Shown here one piece after another: positions 13,501 through 23,400 of a stretch of 64,000 nt of DNA. The position numbers and the translations under genes are program-made. The DNA is from Lasiosphaeris hirsuta (Eukaryota > Ascomycota > Sordariomycetes > Sordariales > Lasiosphaeriaceae). The stretch lies in the NCBI GenBank assembly GCA_030549175.1, contig JAUKUA010000003.1, forward strand, positions 1,674,001 through 1,738,000. Reading direction: 5' to 3'. The notes beneath the pieces were generated by a model, which was not told the DNA's origin, searched no databases, and saw only the letters and a list, made by a program, of their open reading frames with translations. Within the stretch, counting starts at the first letter, position 1, and each line of letters starts with the position of its first letter.

Positions 13501-15660
13501 CAAACTAAGGCGCAAACTGCCAAGAAGGAAAACAAGAAACAAGATGCCATGGAAGAAACAAAGGCGACTGGAGCTGTGAAGTGGCCGGTAATGAAGCTTT
13601 ACCTGGGATCCATGGGTAGCTGGTGGTTCTGGCTGGTAGCGTGCGGAGTGTTTGCAACCCAGCAACTTTGCGGAGTTGCCTCTAGCATCTGGATCAAGGA
13701 GTGGTCCAACCAGTACGCAACTGAAGGGACGACCGGTGTTATCTTCAACACGAATTCGCAAAGCTATGCGAGCCAGTCGTTCACGCCGACCTACTTTGCC
13801 TCAGTCTCTACCTATGCCCAAGGAAACAGCTCAGCATTCACAGCCGCGACGGAGCCCCCTCAGGTCAACGTCACCTACTACCTGGGAATATTGGCACTCA
13901 TCGGCCTCGCTGGTGCTGTTGCAGCCCTTGTCAGAGACTTGTGGATCTTCCTCGGCTCGTTGACGGCTTCATACAAAATCCACGATCGGTTGATGAGCGC
14001 TGTGACGGGTGCTAGGTTCAAGTTCTTCGACGTCACTCCCCTGGGCCAGATGATGAACCGCTTCAGCAAGGACTTGGAAGCTGTTGATCAGGAAGTCGCC
14101 CCTATTTCAATTGGCCTCATGACCTGCGCGTTGGGAATTGTTGTGACAATCACGCTCATTGCCTATATCACGCCGGCCTTCTTGATTGCAGGCGTCTTCA
14201 TCACAGCTGCCTACGTCTTCCTTGGGGTTTTCTATCTCAGCGCGTCGCGTGACCTGAAGCGGCTAGAGTCTGTCGAGAGGAGTCCGCTGTTCCAGCAATT
14301 CGGAGAGACCTTGACCGGCGTTACCACTATCCGCGCTTACAGCGACGAGAGACGTTTCGTTCGTGACAACCTGGCCAAAATCAACAGACAGCTGCGGCCG
14401 TTCATATACCTGTGGGGCGCTAACAGATGGCTCGCATTTCGAACAGACCTGCTTGGCGACCTGGTTGCGTTCTTTTCCGGAGTGTTTATCATTATGACCC
14501 TTGGCCATATTGATCCTGGTTCTGCTGGTATTTCGCTGAGTTACGCGATCGGATTTGCCGACAATATGTTGTGGCTCGTTCGACTGTACGCAATGAATGA
14601 GCAGAACATGAACTCCGTTGAGCGTATAAAGGAGTATCTTGACGTGGAGCAAGAGGCTGCAGCCATTGTGGAGAAGAACAGGCCTCATGAGAACTGGCCT
14701 ACCAAGGGCTCGGTTGAGTTTATCAACTACACTACTCGATATCGCAAGGAACTTGACCCCGTCCTCAAGAACCTCACTTTCAAGATTGAGGCTCGTGAGA
14801 AGGTTGGAATTGTTGGACGCACAGGAGCCGGGAAGAGTTCGCTCGCGCTGGCTATTTTCCGGGCTTTAGAGGCGGACGAGGGCAAAATTATTATCGATGA
14901 TGTGGACATTGGCAAGATTGGGCTGCGCGATTTGCGGGAGGCTATCACAATTGTGCCCCAGGATCCGACACTATTCATGGGGACCATTCGAACCAATCTC
15001 GACCCGTTCAGCATCTACTTGGACGAGGATATTTTCGCGGCGCTCCGCCGGGTACATCTCATCACAGCTGACGAGGTCACTGTGAGCCAACCCTCGCTAC
15101 TTCCTGAGCCCCCCACCATCGCTGTGGTGAATGACAACGGCGAGACCTCGCAGGAACCTACTCGCCCGCCGACAGCGACCAATAAAAACGTCTTCCTCGA
15201 CCTCTCGTCCCCCGTGACCGAGTCTGGCAACAATCTCTCCCAAGGCCAACGACAGCTCCTGTGTCTGGCCCGCGCTTTGCTCAAGAACCCCAGTGTTCTG
15301 GTCATGGACGAGGCCACGGCTTCGATCGACTACGCAACTGACTCTGCCATCCAGGGGACGATCCAGGAGCTGACTAGCACAATCATCACGATTGCCCATC
15401 GGCTACAGACGATTGTGGACTACGACAAGGTGCTGGTGCTAGACAAGGGGCAAATCGTCGAGTATGGGCCTCCGTGGGAACTGATCAAGAAGGCGAATGG
15501 GAGTTTCAAGGGCATGTGTGAGACGAGTGGGGATTTCGATAGTCTAGTCAGGGCGGCAGAGAAGGCGAGGAAGTCGAAGCAGCTGGTGGATGTAGATGAG
15601 GAGGAGGCCGAAGTGGAGGAGGGTAGCGGTGAGGCTGGGAATGGAAATGCACAGGAGTAG
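10543..15660 (+). CDS. ABC-C family vacuolar-type transporter (Ybt1/Vmr1-like)
   Basis: This intron-free gene encodes 1705 residues with the full MRP layout: an N-terminal TMD0, then two TMD-NBD halves. Such proteins pump bile acids, glutathione conjugates or other organic anions, in yeast mainly into the vacuole. NBD1 has Walker A GPTGSGKTS (about 744), signature LSGGQKQ (about 850) and Walker B HLLLDDCLSAVDSH. NBD2 has GRTGAGKSS (about 1425), signature LSQGQRQ (about 1565) and VLVMDEATASID. The catalytic Glu of NBD1 is replaced by Asp while NBD2 keeps it, the asymmetry known for ABC-C proteins. An acidic loop (DDEDDDD) follows the first membrane span. A long Lys/Ala/Asp-rich insert lies in the first cytosolic loop (about 406-475), as in Ybt1-type members. 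A Glu-rich tail ends the protein. Substrate is not predictable. Kinship to Ybt1/Vmr1/Bpt1 is inferred from layout. Confidence 0.92.
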   Translation: MPSPPRNSLTSPRNSYLKILLPLTIIGLSLLQILVSNILRAVRLKRSDEYQRIADPAAPISPLDDHTGLPPDEILASDDEDDDDLAINGGGGRLALAKTTTKGSIVQASSPPAQTLSVVIEVLAISGLVAVNATAVEYNAFGKHRGRIAAASGLAVWAYVLILASLRLLLGKTQYRIPRLWNHTAAIYSLQWIPSIILFRSLIIHPAKTQLTTYLIFIEFSLTTLLFVMAIFTRKGNKTVLLEWEEGIEPGREDLASIFSKYTFSWVDAIVWQGWKEPLELKRVWNLLPKDKAIAILSHYRHFKKTTTLAFHLVKFFKGMLLVQAAWGVMSGILTFAPTLILKAILEYVENPDDTPRNVLWLFVILLPLSDIARSVADGQALYIGRKICINIRAILVGEIYAKALRRKASAGKDTVLGADKKKPDAAPKKGIFAKVKQALGIKQDDKKDAANANENGAADAPKDKPKAADNDEQANMGTIINLMSVDSFKVSEVTAYGHYLVATSPTQLIVSVVLLYQVMGLSAIPGFIVMALLLPINILFARGFNSTQKKIMAATDKRIHTTNEILQNIRIIKYFAWEHKYAKIVDEKRQAELKALRNRFMLWAAAVAVWNSVPILITFFSFFVYTVIEGKPLYPSVAFTAISLFMLLRYPLDQLGDMIAHVQESKVSIDRIEEFLAEEETEKFDQLGRENIDESGNRFIGFRDATFIWGSKNAVAEDGTMAFRLYDLDIDFKIGKLNVITGPTGSGKTSLLMALLGEMSLIKGRVFLPGGRSREDVHPDPETGLAETCAYVAQQAWLVNASIKDNILFSAPFEDQRYKDVIVACALEHDLEILDNGDETLVGEKGITLSGGQKQRISLARAVYSNSKHLLLDDCLSAVDSHTAQWIFNNCIMGPLMKHRTCILVSHNIPLCVPFSDYVIMMNNGRVTAQGPSQELITSGKLGEEVLQKSGPGSAHISRVPSRVPSSVGEESGTTLVNEADANGQQTKAQTAKKENKKQDAMEETKATGAVKWPVMKLYLGSMGSWWFWLVACGVFATQQLCGVASSIWIKEWSNQYATEGTTGVIFNTNSQSYASQSFTPTYFASVSTYAQGNSSAFTAATEPPQVNVTYYLGILALIGLAGAVAALVRDLWIFLGSLTASYKIHDRLMSAVTGARFKFFDVTPLGQMMNRFSKDLEAVDQEVAPISIGLMTCALGIVVTITLIAYITPAFLIAGVFITAAYVFLGVFYLSASRDLKRLESVERSPLFQQFGETLTGVTTIRAYSDERRFVRDNLAKINRQLRPFIYLWGANRWLAFRTDLLGDLVAFFSGVFIIMTLGHIDPGSAGISLSYAIGFADNMLWLVRLYAMNEQNMNSVERIKEYLDVEQEAAAIVEKNRPHENWPTKGSVEFINYTTRYRKELDPVLKNLTFKIEAREKVGIVGRTGAGKSSLALAIFRALEADEGKIIIDDVDIGKIGLRDLREAITIVPQDPTLFMGTIRTNLDPFSIYLDEDIFAALRRVHLITADEVTVSQPSLLPEPPTIAVVNDNGETSQEPTRPPTATNKNVFLDLSSPVTESGNNLSQGQRQLLCLARALLKNPSVLVMDEATASIDYATDSAIQGTIQELTSTIITIAHRLQTIVDYDKVLVLDKGQIVEYGPPWELIKKANGSFKGMCETSGDFDSLVRAAEKARKSKQLVDVDEEEAEVEEGSGEAGNGNAQE

Positions 15661-16308
15661 GATTGGAAGCTGAACACTGCACTTGAATGAGGGAGAGAGG
15701 CCATTCGGTGTAAACTCCTTTTTGTATCTGTATATATCAGTCCATCGTCGTGCTCTGTTCACTCTTCGAGCTGATGGGGTTGGTTTGTGGTTTGGTGGTT
15801 TCACATGGGCGTTTGTTAGAGGGGGGCTGGCTTAGCACATGATTATGTTTTTTTTTCTTCACCCGAAATAAAAGCGCATATATACTTACTGAAAACTGGG
15901 TGATGGAGATCAGGGGGTTGTACTTGACTTGTTGTTGAACTGATGCCGGGATGAGTATACCCTAACCCTTATCTCGATCCTAATCTGAGCCATTCGGTGC
16001 TGGGAACAAAGCTGTAAACAGCAGCTGGAAAGGCTGGTTTAAAATATGTTTTGAGGTCATAAGAGCCTGAGGGTAAAGCAGCCAAATAGAAAGCAGACTT
16101 GCCTGAGGAACTTGACCGGTTGGGCTGGAATAGGTACCGTTTGTTGTCAAGGCCAGTTACGGCCACACTGACATGAACCCCGCCAACTCCCAATGAACCC
16201 CACCACAGCAAGTTGTTCAATCACCAACGTCCTTGCATCGCCGTACATCCCTCCATCAAAGTCATAGGGAAAAAAGAGCAGCTCACAAAACAAATACAAA
16301 CCAGAAAC
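15661..16308. other. intergenic region between ABC transporter and Irc6-like gene
   Basis: About 650 bases with no gene. The first part is presumably the 3' untranslated region of the transporter. The last part, with AAACAAATACAAACCAGAAAC before the next start, resembles a fungal 5' leader. A two-unit telomere-like motif (ACCCTAACCCTTA) at 15959-15971 is too short to mean anything by itself. Confidence 0.5.
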
Positions 16309-17477
16309 ATGGAGATTACCAACCCGCGGCGGATACTGGCCGTCTCACTGGCTGACTCGACCGAGCATTTGAGCAATGTCATCAAAGGTACCTCACCTAT
16401 CTATACACATCCGCAACTTCACCTCACTAGCGCAGTCATACTAACCCCCTTCCAGACCTAACCGGCACCCACCCCTCGCCGGTCCCCATCCCCCCAGCCT
16501 CGCCCTCCTCGGAATCGGCAGCAGAACCCCCCTCGGAAAGCACCACCGCCACCACCACCCTCGCCGGCACCACCCTCGCCGGCATCACCCACTACATCGC
16601 CCTGACCACGCCCTACTACACCACCACCATCCCCATCTGGCTAGACCTCGTCACCTCGCCGTCCGAGTGGGCCACCACCTTCCTGGCGCCCGAGGCCAAG
16701 GAGGTCCTCGACGCCCTCGGCGGCATCCTCGTCGTCGTGGGCCTGCCACCCGCCGGCACCGGCACGCCCGGCTCCGTGTCGGGCCCGACGTCCGGGCTCG
16801 GGTCGGGCGCCGGCGACGGCGAAGGCGAGGGCGGCCACGACGCCAAGGGGCTCATCTCGCAGATGGGCCGCGTGCTGCGGGCGCAGCTGGGCGGGTGGGA
16901 GTGGGACGGGGTCGCGCTGGTTGTCGGGGTGGGGGAGGCACAGGATGAGGAGCTGGATGAGTGGGAGGATGTCTGCGCCGAGTGGGGTATGGAGTTTGTC
17001 CACCACGGTGGTGGCGGGGAGGGGAGGAATGAGTTTGGTGAGAGGATGGGGGTTGCTAGAGCGCTTGAGGCCCTCCAGGCGAACGACTGGGCTGGGGATG
17101 GCGGGGAGGATGAGGATGAGGGGATGGGGATGGGGGAGGATGGGGAGTTCATCCCGGAGAGTATGGGGTTTGGGTTTGAACCGGAGGATTTTGAAGGGTT
17201 GAGGAAGGCGATTTTGAGCGAGGGGACGGGCGAGGGGCTTGACGGGGAGGACTTGATGAGCTTCCAGAGAGCCGAGAGGAGTAAGAGCGAGGGAAAGGGA
17301 GGGGCGAGAGAGGGCGAGGGCGAAGAAGACGAAGAGCTGGATGACGAGGAAATCCAGAAGCTGGAGCGTATGATGCTGAAGCTACAGGCAGTCAGGGACA
17401 TAAGCGCTGGTATGCCGGAAGAGCAGCGCAAGCGGATGGCGAAGCAGGCGGTGGGAGAGGTCATGAAGGAGCTGTAG
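16309..17477 (+). CDS. Irc6 / AAGAB (p34)-like adaptin-binding protein
   Basis: The product resembles the alpha- and gamma-adaptin binding protein p34 (AAGAB) and yeast Irc6, chaperone-like factors for clathrin adaptor assembly in vesicle traffic. The two exons are 16309-16387 and 16456-17477, giving 366 residues. The intron begins GTACCT and ends TTCCAG, with an ACTAACC branch site. The N-terminus RRILAVSLADSTEHLSNVIK followed by a TLAGITHYIALTTPYYTTTIPIWLD-like strand pattern fits the Rab-like fold. The C-terminal half holds a long Gly/Glu/Asp-rich low-complexity stretch. It is followed by the conserved helical end EIQKLERMMLKLQAVRD and MPEEQRKRMAKQAVGEV. The family call rests on overall pattern and is fairly secure. 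The exact border between the insert and the conserved parts is not. Confidence 0.82.
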
Positions 17478-17977
17478 TAGCCGCGTCGTCCCGAACAATG
17501 CTTAGCACTTGTCTCCGTGCGGATAGAAGCATAAAGCATACTCCGCGAGGCGAGAGAAACTTGGCGGCTTTCTTACTCGCAGCCTGCGCGACCGGTTTAA
17601 ACTTTCTCGAAGCCAGTTGGGGTTCTTACCTTCTTTGGTATTGGTTTTCTACTCACCCCGCTGGTCCAGTGGTACTCATGAATTCTCATCCGACCGCTTT
17701 TCTACCTCCCCACCGCCAACAATCGCACCTCGCCCACTGCCCTTCACGTCTTCCCATAAGCCGATAGCAGTTCCCTCCTTCACGTTTTCCCATAAACCGA
17801 CAGCAGCCCCCTCCTTCGCGTCTTCCCGTAAACTGATAGCAGTCTTCTACAAACGCCAGATCGCATTACTGTCAACAAGGTATGCCATGAAGCTATTTCT
17901 GTTACGTGTTTTGCTACCTTGCAAGCTGCTGACGTCCGTTCAAGCAGCAGGGGGTCCCAGTGCCGAACGAGAGAGCA
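17478..17977. other. intergenic region before MYND gene
   Basis: No gene is seen in these 500 bases. Near-repeats of the type TCTTCCCATAAGCCGATAGCAG recur three times around 17750-17845 (CCTTCACGT, TTTTCCCATAAACCGACAGCAG and TCTTCCCGTAAACTGATAGCAG variants), forming an imperfect tandem of about 33-36 bases. A possible leader intron runs from GTATGC at 17880 to TCAAGCAG near 17947. Confidence 0.5.
17750..17845. repeat. imperfect ~35-base tandem repeat
   Basis: Three successive diverged copies contain CCCATAAGCCGATAGCAG, CCCATAAACCGACAGCAG and CCCGTAAACTGATAGCAG, each preceded by a CCTTCACGTTTT- or CCTTCGCGTCTT-like segment. They lie upstream of the MYND gene. They look like a degenerate minisatellite of no evident coding role. 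Confidence 0.6.
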
Positions 17978-19669
17978 ATGGCAGGACGACCCTGCGCAAC
18001 TGGCGACCCTGTCGCCAAGTTCTTCGACAACTTGGCACCACCTGAATCGGATTGGATGAGAACCGATGATCAAAGAGTTATTGGGAAGTGTGCCGACGCC
18101 TTTCTGGCTTTCGCTGAAGAGACTCGGACCGCACCGGCCGACCCTGTCGGCTTTTCGGATGCCGTCTATCTTGCTGTTCAGAACGGCATCAACGCACTGT
18201 TCTCCACCGGCGACCATGAGCAACTCGGTACAAAGCTTGCCGAGGTGGCAGCCTCTCAACCCATTGCCGAAGACGATACCAGCGTCCAAGCACGCCACCT
18301 CCGCCATCTTCGCTGGACCATCCAGGGCCGGAAAGATGAGGAGTCACCGTATGCGATAAGCCCTGCGGCTACTACTGCTCCCGGACATGTTGACCATGCA
18401 TATTTGCCGGAGGAGGCATTCAAGTGCGCTAGTTGCGGAGAGACGGATGCCGGCTCGAAGCATTGTGCTGCATCTCAGATTTTACACGGGAGACCACCCG
18501 ACTTTCGCTACAGCCTACTGCGGAACACAGTGCCAGGCCTGCCGCCACTGGGATGCCGACAAAGCATCGTTCAAAGCACTCCGGAAACTTCACCGCGCTG
18601 CGTCCATCTTCCATGAGGTCTTTGTTGACTTCGTCGCAATGACATACGACCCCCGAATCGCTCCTGTCAATATCTCAGAGAGAGATGGCGTGGTCCATTT
18701 CCAAACTATGGGCATCGATTCCTTTGAGCAGTTACTCGGTTTCCAAGGCAAGCATGTTCTGGGCAGATTCCCCGATCACCTGGCTCCGTCGAACGAGATT
18801 CGCATGATGGCATTGATGATGGATGCCTGCAGGGAGCCCCTTACCTCTGCTCTCCTGCTCTTCCAGGTCCTAATCGAGCGTAAGTCTACTCTATATCTAC
18901 CCCTGGAGCTACCAAGACGCTAACCATACCCTCGATAACAGCTCTGTGCGATTCGATCGAGAAGATTGCCTTCTTGCCCAAGAATATTCAGCAGCCAATG
19001 AAGTTCACGAATGGAACCCTGGACTCGGCCAAATACACCTCGCTCGTTGCTCACGAGGTCATCCGGGCTACAATGCCAAGCGGCCAGCAATTCATCTTCG
19101 ATTTCAGCGGACAACAGTTTGGTTGGATGGAGTTTATGGCTCCGGCCGACAAGTACCTTCGACATCGCTGCCACAAGATCAAGAGCACCCAGAAGAGCCC
19201 GTTCTCAAACCTTGGTGATATATCCTCATTGCTTGAAGGTTTCGACCTCACAGATACTACGGCTCTCCAGATCGGTGGCGGAGTCGAAAAGATCACCGGC
19301 GCAATCTGGAAGGCGAAGAAGGCCCGCGCGAACAAGCTGGCGAAGACCTTGAACCAGCATATCACGGAAAATTTTGGGGGCCTATCCGAGCTTCTCAACA
19401 TGCCGAACCCCGAGTTCCAGGATGCCCATAACTCGGTGGTCGGCAAGGCCAAAATGGAATTGATCAGAATGGCCCGAGAATTCGAAAACAGCGAGACTAT
19501 GAGATTTTACCTCTCGAGTAACGGCTCGGGGCTGGAGGTCGCCACCACGGGGAGCCTCTGCCAGAAGTTGACCAAGGTTTGGTTGACCGAGGAGGAGTAT
19601 GAGAAATCAAAGAACGCCCCGTTTTCGTTGCGCAACGTCTGGCGCCAGAGATATGAGCGTCACATGTGA
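17978..19669 (+). CDS. MYND-type zinc-finger protein, reading frame disrupted
   Basis: This gene resembles large fungal proteins with a MYND finger in the N-terminal third and no known catalytic domain. Reading starts at ATG 17978 (MAGRPCATGDPVAKFFDNL). It reaches the finger (FKCASCGETDAGSKHC) and then must change frame between about 18465 and 18500 to continue as FATAYCGTQCQACRHW. The second Cys of the second pair reads Ser, and the last Cys position reads Phe (DKASFK). After that the frame is open to the intron 18875-18941 (GTAAGT donor, AACAG acceptor). It continues through LPKNIQQPMKFTNG to a stop at 19667-19669. A 49-base intron 18465-18513 could join the frames but would remove residues that look conserved (ATAYC). 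A frameshift, by decay or sequence error, is more likely. Flanking mobile-element relics agree with a decaying locus. Confidence 0.6.
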
Positions 19670-19800
19670 ATCCGGTGAATAGCATCACCTATCTATCGCG
19701 CTACGGTCAGGGGCATTTTGGGCAGCTACCATAGCAGATGATGATAGTACCAATGACTTTTTGACCTATTATGTGACTCTTATACAATACAGCCCTGGTG

Positions 19801-20071
19801 TGTTGGCGCGTGACACCCCCATCAAGAAGGATATTAAAGCGCTAACAAGGCCTTGTCGTGTAAATTCTTTTTGGGGTATTCTGGCCTTTCGAAGGGCATA
19901 TTTGGGTTTAATAGCGCCTTTCTAGCATCTCAAAAAGTATACTTGGTATTTTGGAAGGCCTTTCTCCATCCTGGAAAGGCCCTGTAAAACACCAAAGATG
20001 CCTTCTCTTAAGCTACAAAGACATTATCTAGGCTTCAGCATCTCTCTTAGTGGGAGTGTCACGTGCTAACA
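19801..20071. mobile_element. MITE-like element with 20-bp terminal inverted repeats
   Basis: The left end TGTTGGCGCGTGACACCCCC (19801-19820) and the right end GGGAGTGTCACGTGCTAACA (20052-20071) are inverted copies matching at 17 of 20 positions. All three mismatches are C:G to T:A changes. The 271-base span carries no open frame. It has internal AGGCCTTT/AAAGGCC-rich segments that can fold on themselves. Size, repeats and lack of coding fit a non-autonomous DNA transposon. No clear target-site duplication is visible, so the exact ends are uncertain. Confidence 0.55.
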
Positions 20072-20225
20072 AACAAACTAGGGTTGGAGTGTAGTACGCT
20101 GTAGCAACCGGCAACAAGTCTACCCGAGGATAGAAACCTTGACAACCACCACGAAAGAGAAGTCAAACATGCCGAGGGTAGATAAAGCAGCTTTCCATGC
20201 ATGGTCAATACCTCCAGCCAAACAG

Positions 20226-20425
20226 AGGCACCCGTGGCCGAGCGGCAGGGGGTACTGAGGTCTCTCGCGAGACATCTTTCACAAGAGATCTCAGTTTCGA
20301 GTGAAACCGCCTAGCTTGAGGAAGGTTTTCGTAGCCAGGGACATGTTAAGCCCTGGTGAGCCTTTTGCTACCTGCGTTGATGTTTCCAATTTTTGGTTTT
20401 TAATTTAAAAAAAGAAAGGAAAAGA
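20226..20425 (+). mobile_element. possible tRNA-related SINE relic
   Basis: The segment starts with an A-box-like TGGCCGAGCGG at 20235-20245 (consensus TRGCNNAGYNGG). A weak B-box-like GTTTCGAGTGAAAC lies at 20294-20307, at a spacing seen in Ser/Leu tRNAs. An A-rich stretch (AATTTAAAAAAAG) ends about 120 bases further on. The acceptor stem cannot pair and the T-loop is abnormal, so it is not a working tRNA gene. This layout is what a tRNA-derived SINE would leave. Chance resemblance is possible. Confidence 0.3.
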
Positions 20426-20429
20426 AGAG

Positions 20430-23400
20430 ATGTTCGATCCTGTCTCTCCCCTGAGAAAACACTGGCGAAGACATTCCGAAGACATTCGCCGCAACCCAAC
20501 ATCGCCACCTCTCCCCGACCCGAGAAGTTACTCCAGCGGCTTTATCCCCAACCCTCTCCATCATCTCTCCCTCATCAACCCACATTTCCGATTTAAAAGA
20601 CATCCTCCGCTTTGGCATCTCTGGTAGCATCCCGCAGCTGTCACCGCTCGCAGAGAAGGATCCGGAAGAAAGGGCCCAGACGGCGAAAGTAGGTAGCAAT
20701 CCTATCCCACATGGAGCACTCCCAATAAAAGCAAGCAACTCTCAGCCTTGGAGGACTGACCGGTCTACCGCGAAAGCACCTGGCATGACGATTTCGGCCT
20801 TGTATTGTTTAAACCGCGTCGCACGACAGCACCGGCGACATAAACACGGGGGAAGCTATAAATGGAACCCCCCATACCAGCCTCCGACTCAAATGAGGTG
20901 ACGCGTTGCAATCCACTTGGCACCAGTTCTAGAAGCAAGCTAGCTATGGGGATAGATCATGCTATTCATCTGGGTAGAGTGAGTGTGTCTGTGGGCGGTG
21001 GACAACCGAGCGGCGGCCGGCTAGGCCCGCATTGTATAAGGCGAGGAGGCGAGATCAAAGCTCCTGGGGCTGTACAGTCAGACAGGGGGGGGACGGACAA
21101 ACATTGACAACAAAACACAATTCATGCGACAGTCCGCTCTCGACTAGCAGCCGGGCCCATCATGCTGCGACGGTGGAAACAAGGCCCAAAAATAAACACG
21201 GCATGCTTGAAGATATGGGGGAAAGGTCAAAGCTAGCATGGCACGCAGCACGAGCAAGGAGAGCGCCTGGTTTCTGTTCTCGAAGCTTTTTAGACGCCAG
21301 CGCACCAACGTTACGAATGGAAAAAAAGGGGTCAAACCACCGACGGGATAATTGAGACGAGAAAACCCACTAGCTATCCCGGTATGTAGGTAGTCGGGGA
21401 AGCTGCCGGTCAGGGGACTCCTGCAATCGGCTGATCAACCGTTTCTGTCAGCTCGGGAAGGCCAGGGACATCAGACGAAAAAGTCCGCTCCAAAGAAATC
21501 TGCCGGGAGGAGAGCATGTGAGCTTGGTTTGCCGATTGTCATGGATTGATGGAGAATACGACCCCAGACTTTGTTGGAGTGGAGTATGCACTCCTGTTCC
21601 GTGCCAGGCAGGGGGGGGGGGGGCAGACCGTTGGATCTGATATACGACAGCCACTGTATGATATGCTTGAGGCGACCCGAGAGGGTGGCGCCCAGCACTC
21701 AGCGGCACGCATACACGGCGCAAAGCAAACTAAATGATTTTATATCGGACAAAAAGATGAAGGGAATGGAAGAATCCAACAGAAACTCCAGCCGTTGCAG
21801 ACCGACGGGCCTGTGCCGACGCCGATAGCCAGGACAGGGGACGACGGCAACGCATGAATTTCGTCGTGGCTGCGCCGACTCAAAGCCTGTCGTCAGATCT
21901 GGGGTCGCCTGCTCGCCGCCCAGTCTCAGGGGATCGACCAGGGACCCGGGGTCGTCGCCAGGGTTGGCGAGCTGGGGATTGCCCGAAATGGGCGAGTTTC
22001 AGACCGATGACCTGTCCCAAGCTCTAGTTGCTCCTCCAGGACCAGCACAATCAAACCTTGTCGGCTGGAGACCGGCCGGGGTTCTTGAGCAAGAGAGCTT
22101 CTCCTCTGGTCTCACACACTAAATGCTTCCAGAACGACAGCATCGGACGGTGGGTCACATAATCGCTCGATGTCCTGATGCCTCCGGCGGCCGTGCGGGC
22201 CTCGTCGCGCGCCTCGTCGGTCGTCGGGAGCCGATCCCGGGTCATACCTCCGATGTTGTGTGCAGCATCTCGGCAGTGGGACGTTCGCTATCTTGACGTT
22301 ACATAGGTGTTGCGGTGCATCAGGCCATGCCCGTGTTCCAGTGCCCAACAGGGAGTACAAATCGATCGCTCGCACGCTTACTGGCTTGAACGAGAACTTT
22401 GACCAAAAGAGACGCGCCCCTGGGCAATGTCGTGACGCGACATCTCACACTTGATGATGCGGACTTCGTACAAGCACCCCATAGCGAGCAAAGCCTGGCT
22501 CGCAGGCGTGCATGCAAACCGTAGAAGTCCATCCGATTCAACCGAACACGCCGAATCCCAACCATCCAGCCGGGCTAGCTGGTTCCCGGCGTCAGACCTC
22601 CGAGCCAGTGGTGATCGAGAGCAAGACCAACAGAGGGGATACGCATCGTGGTGTTGGGATCTATCGCCGCCTCTGTCCGCTGATCGCCACTCGGGTATGC
22701 TCCTTTGGGTCGAAAAGGGGAACCCTTCTGGTCTGGTACGCTGGGATGGAGTCTCGCCTATCGCCGTCCCAGTCGTGTGGACTCGGGGTGCCATGCCGTC
22801 GCAGCTCGGGGCGCGCCCTGGGGGAGAAAGCAGGAAAACAGCCGATGATGGGCCAGCGAGTTTTATATCCACACCATCTTTCGGCAGCGCCCAGCTTCTC
22901 GTGTGCTTCTTCCGGTAATTCTCCCGAAGGGGAACTACTTGCTGAGCCCAATCGCCTTGCTAGGCAGCAGGCTCGCAGCCTGTAGGCTCGTTGTTGCGCT
23001 GTTTTCAGGGCTGACGGGAGAGTAAGAGACGAGCGCCACCGAGGTCTAGGACCCCCGACTGCCGAGCTCTCGGCCGTCAATTGGCCATGGTAACTTCTTG
23101 GTGTGGCACTCCCGACTCAGGCCCGCCATGTCGTCAACAGCCAATCCACAACTCTAGACGGGGCTTGCGCTTCATTGTCATAACCACATGGCTCTCCGCG
23201 TTTTGTTTTGCAGGTTTTCGCTCGGCCGCGTGCCCAACGGAAAAGGACGGTCAGTTGAGCATTGTTCCCCTCGCCGCCTCCCACCTAGTGTACGTGGGGA
23301 CGCATGAACGGCAGACCTCATTCGGCCAATCGCCCGAGATGTGGCTCCCGAGCGTGCTTCAGCGCATGAACGATCACCACTACCTTCGCGTCCAGCAGGT

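Noticed and set aside
15959..15971. Telomere-like ACCCTAACCC motif (also AGGGTTAGGG near 46040)
   Set aside because: Only two units each, inside gene-bearing sequence; expected by chance in 64 kb and not a telomere or clear interstitial array.
16616..17539. 307-codon Ser/Pro-rich minus-strand frame opposite the Irc6-like gene
   Set aside because: It is the antisense of the Gly/Glu/Asp-rich low-complexity stretch; the plus-strand frame has the conserved ends and a clean intron.
20226..20320. Functional Ser/Leu tRNA gene
   Set aside because: The A box fits, but the acceptor ends do not pair and the T arm has a four-base loop, so it is listed only as a possible SINE relic.
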